Assembly (NCBI RefSeq): GCF_004664715.2
Contig: NC_051063.1
Span: forward strand, 118,038,629-118,102,628
DNA: 64,000 nt
Direction: 5' to 3'
Source: Peromyscus leucopus
Taxonomy: Eukaryota; Chordata; Mammalia; Rodentia; Cricetidae
Position 1 is the stretch's first letter; each line of letters opens with the position of its first letter. The position numbers were made by a program, and so were the translations under genes. The notes under the pieces were generated by a model that saw only the letters and a list, made by a program, of their open reading frames with translations, ran no database searches and was not told the DNA's origin. This document shows, in pieces, positions 12,440 to 21,640 of the stretch.

Positions 12440-13128
12440 ATGAGTGATTACAGAAAAATCGACTTTGGACTACAAACTGGTCAGAACAATTTCGAGAGGA
12501 CTAGTTGAGATGATCCAGCCTGACAGACTACTCAAACAAGGACTTGAAACAACCCCTGAACTTTCCTATTATGCAGAGACTGGACAAACGATACAGGACT
12601 TGATGATTAACCCCAAAATTTTCTTTTCAAGATTCCCTAAAGATATCTTCACCCCTAGAAAGCAAAAAGAAAAAGAGAATAAGATATGAGATAGATCATC
12701 GAATCTACTCTGAGAAAAAAGATAAAGAAATAATAGGATAAATAGGTGGATCATTGAATCTACACTGAAGAAAAAGGGGAAGATATAAAAATGACAAAAG
12801 GTAGACTACTGAATCTATTATGAAAAGAAAGAAGAGAAAATATGGATATGATAAGATAAAAAGGGAGATTATGGAATCTACTTTTAAAAAGGAACTACTT
12901 GTTTTAAATAAGATAAGTAATGAAAATTTTTTGGTCTGAGTTTATCAGATGTTACTGGACTGGACATTGTTAATATATATAATGGAGTTTTTTGTCTGGA
13001 TCTGTCAAATGTTAATGGACTAGACATTGTTAATGTAATCTTGACTGTATATTGCATATACTTATTGAAGATAGTTTTTCTTGTATTAGTTATAAGCTTT
13101 TTTAATTTTAGACAAAAAGAGAGGAAAT
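12440..13128 (+). mobile_element. ERV 3' internal region upstream of LTR-B
   Basis: Plus-strand sequence leading to a purine-rich tract (caaaaagagaggaaatg) immediately before the LTR at 13129, as expected for a polypurine tract. An 81-codon open frame (12444-12689) matches no domain I recognise. Degenerate internal repeats follow: a GAATCTACT-containing unit four times (12690-12890), and a unit with 'ggac(t)agacattgttaat' twice (12935-13045). Confidence 0.6.
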
Positions 13129-13634
13129 GTGGTATTGTGTTCCCCAAAATATTGTGTACTCTAATAAATTTATCTGGTGTCAGAGAACAGACAGCCACTA
13201 GATACAAAGGCTAGAAAATGGTGGCACTCACACCTTTAATCCTAGCATTCCAGAGATAGAAATCCCTCTGGATCTCTGTGAGTTCAAGGCCACATTGGAA
13301 ATAGCAAGCATGGTGACACACGCCTGTAATCCCAGAAAGCCAGCCTTTAATCCCAGGGAGTGGTGGTAGAAAACAGAAAGATATATAAGGCGTGAGGACC
13401 AGAAGCTAGAAGATTTTGGCTGGTTAAGCATTCAGGTTTTTGAGCAGTAATTCAGCTGAGACCCATTCTGGATGAGGACTCAGAGGCTTCCAGTCTGAGG
13501 AGACAAGACCAGCTGAGGATCCAGCGAGGTGAGATAGCTGTGGCTTGTTCTGTCTCTCTGATTTACCAGCATGGACCCCAATAACTCGCCTCGGGTTTGA
13601 TTTTATTAATAAGTACCTTTAAGATTCCTGCTAC
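13129..13634 (+). mobile_element. LTR-B with embedded B1-like modules
   Basis: It starts TGTGGTATTGTGTTCC directly after a purine tract, so this is a 3' LTR in plus orientation. The interior holds two B1-like stretches (gcactcacacctttaatcct and gacacacgcctgtaatccca). The right end, near 'gattcctgcta', is fused to L1 without a clean TA/CA terminus. Related fragments occur at 34010-34435 and 57118-57247. Confidence 0.75.
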
Positions 13635-15085
13635 TCCAATTTTGAGGAGTACAGTTTTTTGTAGTATGACCTAATGATTCTCAGAATTTCCTGAGAGTCT
13701 CTTCTTATGTCTCCATTTTCATTTGCAATTTTGTTAATTTGAATATTGTCTCTCTTCCTTTTACTTCATTTAAAAAAGTTTTTATCTATTTTGTTGAAAT
13801 TCTTGAAGAAAGAAATCTTCCTTGCCAAATTGAGTCCATTGACATTGAGAGATATTAATGACTAGTGTTTGTTAATTCCTGTTATTTGCTGTTGTTGTTG
13901 TTGTTGTGTGTGTGTGTTTCTGTGTGAATTTTCCTTCTTTGTTTTGCTGTTTTCATAGTTGTAGGTAAGTTCCTTATGTTGTAGTTTTTCCTCTATTATC
14001 TTCTGTAGGGCTGGATTTGTGGATATATATTGATTAAATTTGACTTTTAATGAAATTTCTTGTTTTCTACATCTACAGTGATTGAAAGTTTTCTTGGGAG
14101 TAGTAGTCTGGTCTAGTATCCATGGTCTCTTAGAGTCTGAAAGAGGTCTGTCTGGATTTTTCTGGCTTTTAGTATCTTCATTGAGAAGTCAGGTATAATG
14201 CTGATAGGTCTGCCTTTATATGTTTTTTTTTTTTTTGAACTTTATCCTTTGCAGCTTTTAATATTCCTTCTTTATCCTGTATGTTTAGTTTTTTGATCAT
14301 TATATGGTGAGGGAACTTTCTCCAGTCTATATGATGTTCTGTAAGCTTCTTATACTTTTATAGTTATTTCTGTCTTCCATGATTTTGTTGAATGTATGTT
14401 CTGGGCTTTTCAGCAGGAATTCTCTTCCTTCTTCTATTCCTATTAATTTTAGGTTTAATCTTTTCATAGTGTCCCAGATATCCTGCATATTTTGTGCTAG
14501 GAATTTTTTTATTTAACATTTTCTTTGAGTGATGGATCTATTTCCGCTAACATATCTTCAATTTTGGGGATTCTCTCTTCCATGTCTTTTATTCTGTTGG
14601 TGATGCTAGTATCTGCAGTTCTTGTTTGTTTACCCAGGTTTTATATTTCCTGAGTCTCTTAGGTTTTCTTTTCTTTATTGCTTCTATTTCCAATTTTTTT
14701 AGGTCTTGAAAGTTTTACTTATTTCCATCATCTGTTTGATTTTCTTAGTATTTTGAACATTCTTTAAGAGATTTATTTATAGCCAGGTGGGGTGGTGCAT
14801 GTCTTTAATCCCAGCACTTGACAAAGGAAAGGAGACTCTCTGGGAATTTAAGGAGAGGTTGGTCTACAAAGTAAGTTCCAGTAAAGGCTCCAAAACTACA
14901 CAGGAAAAACCTGTCTCAATAACCCAACAAAAAACAGATAGCTTTATTTCCTCCATTTTTTTGGTTGTCTTTTCCTCTGTGTATTTAATGTGTCTTTTTA
15001 TTTCCTCTTTCAAAACTTCTATGAGCTTTATAAAGTTATTTTTAAGGTCATTTTCTTATGCTTTAGCTGCTTTAGAATATAGGAT
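13635..15085 (-). mobile_element. Old antisense L1, 5' half (ORF2 start, ORF1)
   Basis: 13635-14076 is the second copy of the 442-bp duplication. After it the L1 continues on the minus strand through sequence resembling the ORF2/ORF1 junction and ORF1 to about 15085, where it abuts V2R exon-like sequence. It is heavily mutated and interrupted by a B1 at 14782-14945. Confidence 0.75.
14782..14945 (+). mobile_element. B1 SINE, plus strand
   Basis: It carries the B1 signatures 'agccaggtggggtggtgcatg', 'tttaatcccagcactt' and 'aactacacaggaaaaacctg', with an A-rich tail. It is moderately diverged and lies within old L1. Confidence 0.88.
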
Positions 15086-15316
15086 ATAATAACCACATTG
15101 GTTCTGTAAGTACAATTAAATATTTTCTCTGATTTACACAACAGATGTTAGGAAGAAATTCACCTATTTTTGAGAATAAATTTTTTATTTTCCAACAATT
15201 GAGTAGATCACAATCAACTATAACTAACCGAGAAATGTTGAATAAAATATATAGGATCTTTATTTCTTTTAAAGCAAAATAAAGAGACAAAATCAAATGG
15301 GTATCCAAGTGTCATC
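15086..15316 (-). pseudogene. V2R pseudogene A: exon 2 fragment
   Basis: Minus-strand peptide stretches (LILSLYFALKEIKI, KIGEFLPNICCVNQRKYLIV) closely match exon 2 of the V2R at 44254-44533. They correspond to the N-terminal lobe of the ligand-binding domain. The acceptor-like ttttag at 15317-15322 is kept. The first ~20 bases are two bases shorter than in the intact paralogue, giving a frameshift. The 3' end is lost where L1 begins at about 15085. Exon 3 onward is missing from the expected downstream position. Confidence 0.85.
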
Positions 15317-15880
15317 CTAAAAACAGCATAAAGAGATCATTAGAAATTAGGTTTCAAACATGATAATATTAAATCAGACTAATAGTGTTTATGTACTTAA
15401 TGCTTTTTTTTCTAGACCCATTCCTATGGTACCACAATTCTTGTTATTGTGTTGTCTGAGAATGTGAAATATAAACAACCAAAAAAGAAAATAATCAGAG
15501 AATAGATTAGATACAATCTAATTAGATACAATATATTTTTAATGAATGTACATTTATGTATAGATAAATTGATGAAATTATCAATATCACAGACACCTTT
15601 GAATATCTGTGCTATTTATACCTACATAATCCACTTCTTGTCTTTAAAATATTCCAGTTATCTAAATTACAAAGATCACATCAATGAGAAGTATTGAGCC
15701 ATATACTGGTGAGATTTAAGTTCCAATAAAGGAGGAATTGCAAATTATCTTCCTTTGCCTTTCAAGAAAACAGTTTCTCTCCAACTTGCAAAACTCTAGA
15801 ACCATGTAATAAGGCTTTGCTTAAATTGAGTCAATATTTTTTCCATCAAACTCTATTGACCCTTCCCTCAGATATTTCTC
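15317..15880 (-). other. V2R intron 1 homology (paralogue of 44534-49975)
   Basis: 15317-15480 aligns with 44534-44700 (shared 'catgataatatta', 'tttaatgctt', 'gagaat'). 15540-15870 aligns with 49625-49960 (shared 'gagatcaca' or 'agatcacatca', 'tctccaactt', 'aactctag'). The two halves are about 5 kb apart in the other copy. This locus therefore either lost, or never gained, the L1/LTR material sitting in that intron. Confidence 0.75.
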
Positions 15881-16815
15881 ATATTTTTATGATATTTTGG
15901 ACTCCTGTGCAATCTCTGTTCTGGGATGTTTTTCTATAGTTGTTTCTGTGGGCTTTCTTGTGATGTCCTTGAGCCCCTCTGTCTCATATATTCTTTCCTT
16001 CCTTTCTTCAGCAGGATTCTCTGAGTTCTACCAAGTGTTTTGTTGTGGGTCTCTTCATCTCTTCCCATATGTAACTGGATGAAGCCTATCAATTGACAGT
16101 TGGGTTAGACACAATCCATGAGTATAGCAGAATATTTTTAGATATCATGATGTTCAATTTTGTTTTTGTTGTTCTATCCTTTATGTCTGGGCCACCCAGC
16201 CTCTGGGTCCTGGTACTCCAGGCAGTGTCAGGAGTGAGCTCACTCTTGTGGAATGGGTATCAGGCTAGACCAGTCATTTGTTGGCCACTACCACTTTCTC
16301 CATGTCACCCTTATCTCAGGCACAAATGATAGGTAGGACAGAATGTGTGTCAAAAGCTTTGGGGCTAGGTTGGTATCCCAATCCCTTTACTGGAAGTCTT
16401 GCCTAGTCAAATGTGATACCAGTATCCTTTTTGCTAGGAGTCTTGCATGGGTTCATCTTTGTAGAATCCTGAAAGGTTTCCTATCATCAACTTTTTACCT
16501 GAGCCCAGAATTCCACCCCAGCCTTCTAGTCATCTCTTTCAGTACCCTACCTCTCCATACCCAAAAAGAATTATTCATGTTCCATTCTCAAACTCCTGCA
16601 GTTTATCCAGGAGATCTCTTTTAATTTCCCTTCCCAGGGAGGTCTATGTATGCCCACTTGGGCTCTGCTAGTTACCTAGCATTTCTGGCCACTTGCAAGT
16701 TATTCTTTCTGACTCTGGGTCAACTCACTCAGGATGGTCTTTCTTCTTTTTTTCCTTGTCCTAAATCCCATTTTACTCTGCACATTGGGAGTTCAAAAGC
16801 ATATATCCATTATTG
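15881..16815 (-). mobile_element. L1 3' UTR, antisense
   Basis: The long 3' UTR style matches 7530-8870 (for example 'gatgaagcctatcaattgacagttg', 'agtatagcagaatatt'). A short beginning of ORF2-proximal sequence lies at the right end. No ORF survives. Confidence 0.6.
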
Positions 16816-16969
16816 TCGCATGAAAAAATAATTGTTGGCTTTCATAGAGGCAGAAGTATTTATTGTACAATAAAGAGCAGAAAAATTATCCTTAAAAGCA
16901 CTGTGTTTACACCTTCACTATACATAGTAGGAGAGCAGACATATTTTACATAGACATTCTGGTGAGGCT
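16816..16969. other. No feature recognised
   Basis: Short unique-looking stretch between an L1 and a GAT-rich repeat. Confidence 0.35.
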
Positions 16970-17300
16970 AGTGACTGAAGTCATGGAGATGTTTGGGATA
17001 GTGATGAGAGTCATGATAGGAGAAGGGGTAGTAGTTTTGATGGCTATGACAGTGTTTTTGCTAAATCATGTAGTCACACTGGTAGAAGTAGTGATTATGA
17101 TGTTTGTAATGGTATAGTTGTTGAAGATGATGGGGACAATGATTGGTCTGGAGAGGAAATAGTGATGGACATAATAATGCTGAGGAAGGGATGATGCTGA
17201 CAAAGATGGTAATTGTTATTATTGTGATAGTGATGTAAGGGTGGTAGAAATGATGGTAGAATTGGTGGAAATATGGTTGGGATGATGATCAATATATCAT
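16970..17300. repeat. Degenerate GAT/GTGATG-rich minisatellite
   Basis: The plus strand is rich in gatg, gtgatg and tgatag words for about 330 bases with no exact period. An open frame on the other strand is low-complexity (His/Asn/Ser/Pro) and is not a gene. Confidence 0.6.
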
Positions 17301-17449
17301 GGTGGCCATGCCTAGGTTGTAGTATTTAGATGTCATTATAGTAGCACTTGTGCAAGTGCTGACATCTCATGGTGTGGAGTGATGTTAAATTGACTGTGAA
17401 GTAATAACAATCATGTGTGCAAAAGTATTGCCATTATCTCATGCATGTG

Positions 17450-17625
17450 AAATTATGTCATATGTAATTTATTCTTCATAAAGACACTATGGCATGGATG
17501 CTACAATTATCCTCAGTTTGACCATTAAGGAGAAAGTACAAAGAGATTACTTCATTTTGTCTGAAGTTACACAGCTGGGAGGGCCTGGAAAACATATTCT
17601 GAACCAGCATTTTGCCTTTGACTCC
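17450..17625 (+). mobile_element. MIR SINE (ancient mammalian)
   Basis: It shows the MIR core layout: 'attatcctcagtttgacc', then 'agaaagtacaaagagattac' and 'gttacacagctgggagggcc', as in the conserved 'ggtcacacagctagtaa' segment. A MIR marks a small island of pre-rodent sequence in a window otherwise built from younger repeats. Confidence 0.7.
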
Positions 17626-17639
17626 TTATATTTCTTACA

Positions 17640-17760
17640 TTTTCCCTTTCTTTCTTCCTTTCTTCCTTCCTTCCTTCCTTTCTCTCTTTCTTTCTTTCTT
17701 TCTTTCTTCCTTTCTTTCTTTCTTCCTTTCTCTCTTTATGAATGCATGTATGTATGTATG
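17640..17760. repeat. (TTTC/TTCC)n then (TATG)n microsatellite
   Basis: A pyrimidine tetranucleotide tract (17642-17735) followed by gtatgtatgtatg, immediately left of the 3' end of an antisense L1. Confidence 0.9.
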
Positions 17761-17761
17761 T

Positions 17762-18810
17762 TAATTAAATTTATTCATTTATTTTACATCCTAACTGCAG
17801 TTTCCCCTCCCTGCTCGTCTCCAATTATCTCCCCATAACTCACCTTTGCCCCCTTCAAATCTACTCCTTCTCTGTTTCTGTTCAAAAAGTTATAGGCCTC
17901 CTATGGGTATCAACAGAACATGGCATATGAATTTTAGGTAGGACTATGTTCTTTCCCTCATATTAAGGCTTGGTCATGCAACCAAGTATGAGAAACAGGG
18001 TCCCAAGTCCTATCAAAGTACCAACAACAGGCCCTCTTCCCACTGCTAGGAGTCCCACAAATAGACCAAGTTATACAACAGTCACACATATGTAGACCTT
18101 AGGGTCTCATCATGAGGGCTCCTTTGCTCTTGTGCCAGTGTCTGTGAACTCTTAGGTGCCCAGGTTAGTTATCTCTGTGGGTTCTGTTTTGATGACCTTG
18201 ACCCCCTGGCTCTCACAATCCTTCCATCCTCCCTTCTATAGAATTCCCAGTGCAGAGACCAGTGCTTGGCTATGAATCTCTGCATCAATTACTATTTGGA
18301 TGAAGGCTTTCTGGTGGCAACTAGGATATTCACCAATCTGATTACAGGAAATGGTCAGTTCAGGATACCTACAGTATTGGTGGGAGTCTTATCTGGGGTT
18401 GGTTTCTAGATTCCTGGGAATTTCCATTATACCATGATTCTACTTATCCCTGATTGCATCCCTATCAAGACATCTCTTTTATTACTCATACCCCAACTGG
18501 ATCACTTATGTTCCCATTCCCACTCATCCTTAGTTTAACCAGGAGATACTTCCTAGGAAAATCTATGCATCTCAGTTCACTGTTGGGACCTCCTTGTTAC
18601 CTAGCCTCTCTGGGGCTGTGGATAGAAACATGGTTATCCTTTACTTTAGTGATAATATCCACTTATGCACAATTAAATGCCATGTTTGTATTTGGATTTG
18701 GGTTATATATCTCAGGACGATGTTTTTCTAGTTCCATCCATTTGCCTTCAAATTTCATGATGTCATTGTTTTTAACAGCCTAGTAGTATTTCATTGTGTA
18801 AATGTACCAC
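17762..18810 (-). mobile_element. Twin-primed L1: 3' portion (antisense)
   Basis: The antisense L1 3' UTR covers about 17762-18640, followed by the last part of ORF2 (complement of 'ccatttgccttcaaatttcatgatg'). It stops at 18810, at the ORF2 point equivalent to 'tggtacatttacacaatg'. The adjoining segment at 18811 is L1 in the opposite orientation. Confidence 0.75.
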
Positions 18811-19331
18811 CACACACCTATGGAATTTGATTTTTGACAGAGGAGCCAAAGATGTACAATGCATCAGAGAAGGCATCTTTAACAAATGGTGCTAGCATAA
18901 CTGGATGTCAGCCTGTAGATGAAAGCAAATATATCCATATTTTTGACCTTGTACAAAACTCATGTCCAAGTGGATCAAAGATCTCAACATAAATCCAGTT
19001 ACACTGAACCTGATTAGAAAAGAAAGTGAGAAATAACTTTGAATGCATTGACACTGGCACAGGAAATAACTCTTTGACTATAAGACTAGTAGTACAGACA
19101 CTAAGATTAATAATTAATAAGTGGGATCTCATAAAACTGAACTGCTTATATAAGGCAAAGGGCACTGTCAATAAGACAAAGTACCAGCCCACACAATGGT
19201 AAAAGATCTTCACTAACCCCATATCCAACAAAGGTCTGATTTCCAAAACATGTAAATAACTCAAGAATCTAGACATCATAAAACTCAATAATCCAATTGA
19301 AAAATGGGGTAGAGACCTAAACAAATAATTC

Positions 19332-19504
19332 TTTTTTTTTTTTTTTTTTTTTTTTTTTGGTTTTTTGAGACAGGGTTTCTCTGTGTAGCTTTGCGCCTTT
19401 CCTGGGACTCACTTGGTAGTCCAGGCTGGCCTCAAACTCACAGAGATCCGCCTGGCTCTGCCTCCCAAATGCTAGGATTAAAGGCATGTGCCACCACCGC
19501 CTGA
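19332..19504 (-). mobile_element. B1 SINE, antisense, fairly young
   Basis: Poly-T start, then 'gagacagggtttctctgtgtag', 'cctggcctc'-type core and 'aaaggcatgtgccaccaccg'. AAATAATTC flanks both ends as a short duplication. It is absent from the paralogous L1 at 35600, so it inserted after that duplication. Confidence 0.9.
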
Positions 19505-19699
19505 CTAAATAAATAATTCTTAAGAGAAAAATCTCAAATGCCAGGAAATACTTAAATAAATATTAAACACACTTAGCCACCATGGAAATGTAAATCAATA
19601 CGGCTCTGAGATTTTATCTTAGACTTGGCAGAATGGCTAAGCCTTAAAATACAAGTGGTAGCTCAGGTTGGAGAGAATGTGGAACAAGAACACTCTTGT

Positions 19700-19852
19700 A
19701 ACTGGGTGATCTTGGCCTGTGCCTTTAATTCTAGCCCTTGAGAGGCAGAGCCAAGCAGATCTATGTGATTTCTAGGCCAGCCAGTTTTACAGAGCTAGAT
19801 TCAGCACAGGCACAAAAACTACACAGAGAAAACCTGTCTCAAAAACCCACAC
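19700..19852 (+). mobile_element. Old B1 SINE shared with paralogue at 35785
   Basis: 'cctgtgcctttaattctagc' through 'aactacacagagaaaacctg'. The same B1 occupies the same L1 position at 35785-35940, so it predates the segment duplication. Confidence 0.85.
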
Positions 19853-19874
19853 ACATTAAAAATAATAATAATAG

Positions 19875-20050
19875 ACGGGCAGTGGTGGCGCATGCCTTTA
19901 ATCCCAGCACTCAGGAGGCAGAAGCAGGCAGATCTCTGTGAGTTCAAGGCCAGCCTGGTCTCCAAAGCGAGTTCCAGGAAAGGCACAAAGCTACACAGAG
20001 AAACCCTGTCTTGAAAAACCAAAAAAAAAGTAATAATAATAATAATAAAA
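19875..20050 (+). mobile_element. B1 SINE, plus strand, with (AAT)n flanks
   Basis: A well-preserved B1: gggcagtggtggcgcatgcc, then cctttaatcccagcactcag, then gctacacagagaaaccctgt with an A-rich tail. (AAT)n repeats lie on both sides. It is absent from the paralogue at 35.9 kb. Confidence 0.9.
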
Positions 20051-20106
20051 TCTATTGCTGCTGGGATTGCAAATTAATACAGACACTTAGGAAATCAATA
20101 TAGTGG

Positions 20107-20448
20107 TGTCGGAGACCATTCTCAGGTTCCTCGTGGCTTTACTCAGCATGTCCACATAGAGGATGATTAGGACCACGGGCCTGAGTGCAAGTATCTGAGA
20201 TGGTATGCACTTGGCTGTGCTGGGGGGAAGTCTTTTGCTCCACCCTTTGGCGTCTCTATGAAAACCCTGGGGCAGAGACAGTCGGGGCCCATTGGAATAG
20301 GTCCAGGCCCTCTCAAGGCTATCCTTTATTTTCTATCTGTTTATCTATGCAAGATTCTCCACAATAAATCCTTCTATCTAATATTTCCTGCTGCTCACAC
20401 TCAAGAAAACTCTGGGGAACTGTGGGGTTGGTGGGTAAGCGCCCCACA
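20107..20448 (+). mobile_element. LTR of class II ERV, with PBS-like sequence after it
   Basis: A 342-bp LTR (TGTCGGAGAC to GCCCCACA), sister to the solo LTR at 3590-3929. It has an AATAAA near 20363. It is followed after three bases by TGGCACCACGAACACG (20452-20467), which resembles a lysine-tRNA-type primer binding site with changes. This suggests a 5' LTR whose provirus extends rightward and is now broken. Confidence 0.75.
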
Positions 20449-20469
20449 GAATGGCACCACGAACACGTA

Positions 20470-20600
20470 CTAAAGAAAAAAGAAAAAAAAAAGGGACTAA
20501 AGAAAAAAAAGGGGGACTAAAAAAAGGGGGGACTAAAGACAAATGAACAGGGACTAAAGACAAAGTAATAGGGACTAGGACTAAAGATAAAGGAAAATAA
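20470..20600 (+). repeat. Tandem 'gggactaaag' repeats in ERV leader
   Basis: GGGACTAAAG/GACTAAA units with A- and G-run spacers recur about seven times just downstream of the PBS-like site. Confidence 0.8.
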
Positions 20601-20659
20601 TTGTTTTATTACAGACTTTTTGGCGAAAGTGTGAGCCAGCCCTGCCTGCTGGTGTTATA

Positions 20660-20660
20660 G

Positions 20661-20745
<85 letters not shown>

Positions 20746-20772
20746 GGGGGGGGCGGGGGGCAGGGGTTTTAT
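20660..20772. repeat. A-run, (AT)n, (AG)n and G-run compound repeat
   Basis: About 16 A, then about 50 bases of AT repeat, then about 18 bases of AG repeat. A G-rich block follows (ggggggggg c gggggg c a gggg), which could form a G-quadruplex. Confidence 0.92.
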
Positions 20773-20912
20773 CCTTGAGAGAAACGGAGAGCAGACTGGA
20801 AGGATGTCCAATGCTGCAGCAAAATTCTCTTCTGTCAAAATTTTCTATCTTCTCTCAATTTCTCAATTTCTATCTGTGAAAAATAAGTATAAGGTATAGG
20901 GTAGTAATATTG

Positions 20913-21640
20913 TTGTGCCCAGATCATAACCCCCAGAGAGACCACCAAGGATGAGCATACCAGAATGCAAAAGCAAGGTTTATCTGTTACAAGTCATGGA
21001 ACTCATCTCAAGCCATCTCAAGTGAGGCAGGGAAGAGTTACTCTTTCTTGGGGAAGTTAGTTTTTATAGGTAAAACCCATAAAATTTCTTAGAGGGGAGG
21101 GCTTAATATGGGTCCATCCTTGATTGGTCCAGTTTTTCCCAGGCCTGGACTTTATCTTATTCTAGCTTATCTGTTTGCCCTGTCAGGAGTTTTACAACTC
21201 CTCTCCAGGGTCTGGTCATGTTATCTCCGGAGAGGGGCATCTTGTGGTTAATTGGTTACCATCAGACATTCTGACTTTGTTCTTTTGAGTTCCTGGGGCT
21301 GGCTCCATCATTTCTGGGGACTTGAAACTGGCCTGGGTCTATCTATATGGAGATATCTTTGTCTAAGGCCCCCTTTTTGAGACAATAGAGTGAGAGTCTT
21401 GTTGTGCCTAGATCTCCTCCCCAAAGCAGCCTTTGGAGTCTTTAGGTACAGAATGCAAAAGTAAGGTGTTTTCTAAGTTTACAAGCCTCCAGGGAGGCTC
21501 TTCCAAATCTCTCACTCACAGCAAGGAGGTTGGAAGGAGCACTCCCCTTTCTTTGTGAGGCTAGTTCTTAAAGGCACAGACCATATAATTTATTTTAACC
21601 CGCCTCCCTTTTTGTCTTTTGGTCGAATATCCTGACTGTG
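20913..21640 (-). mobile_element. Two related LTR-like segments in tandem
   Basis: Segments starting TTGTTGTGCCCAGATC (20911) and TTGTTGTGCCTAGATC (21399) both continue with 'agaatgcaaaag(c/t)aaggt', an antisense R/U5-like motif. They look like two copies of one LTR about 490 bases apart. Orientation and ends are tentative. Confidence 0.5.

Larger units (their letters stand above)
18811..20106 (+). mobile_element. Twin-primed L1: inverted 5' segment (ORF2)
   Basis: Plus-strand ORF2 from 'cacctatggaatttgatttt' onward, covering the region upstream of the 3' portion. The paralogue at 35533-36195 shows the same segment ending at ORF2 'gaagaatgggtaaaaaaaat', exactly where 18810 begins in consensus order. 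That contiguity is the hallmark of a twin-priming inversion. It contains three B1s and is cut by an LTR at 20107. Confidence 0.75.

Noticed and set aside
17095..17292. 65-codon His/Asn-rich frame
   Set aside because: Low-complexity translation of a GAT-rich degenerate repeat.
17494..17838. 114-codon frame
   Set aside because: Made of MIR, a TTTC microsatellite and L1 3' UTR; no coding character.
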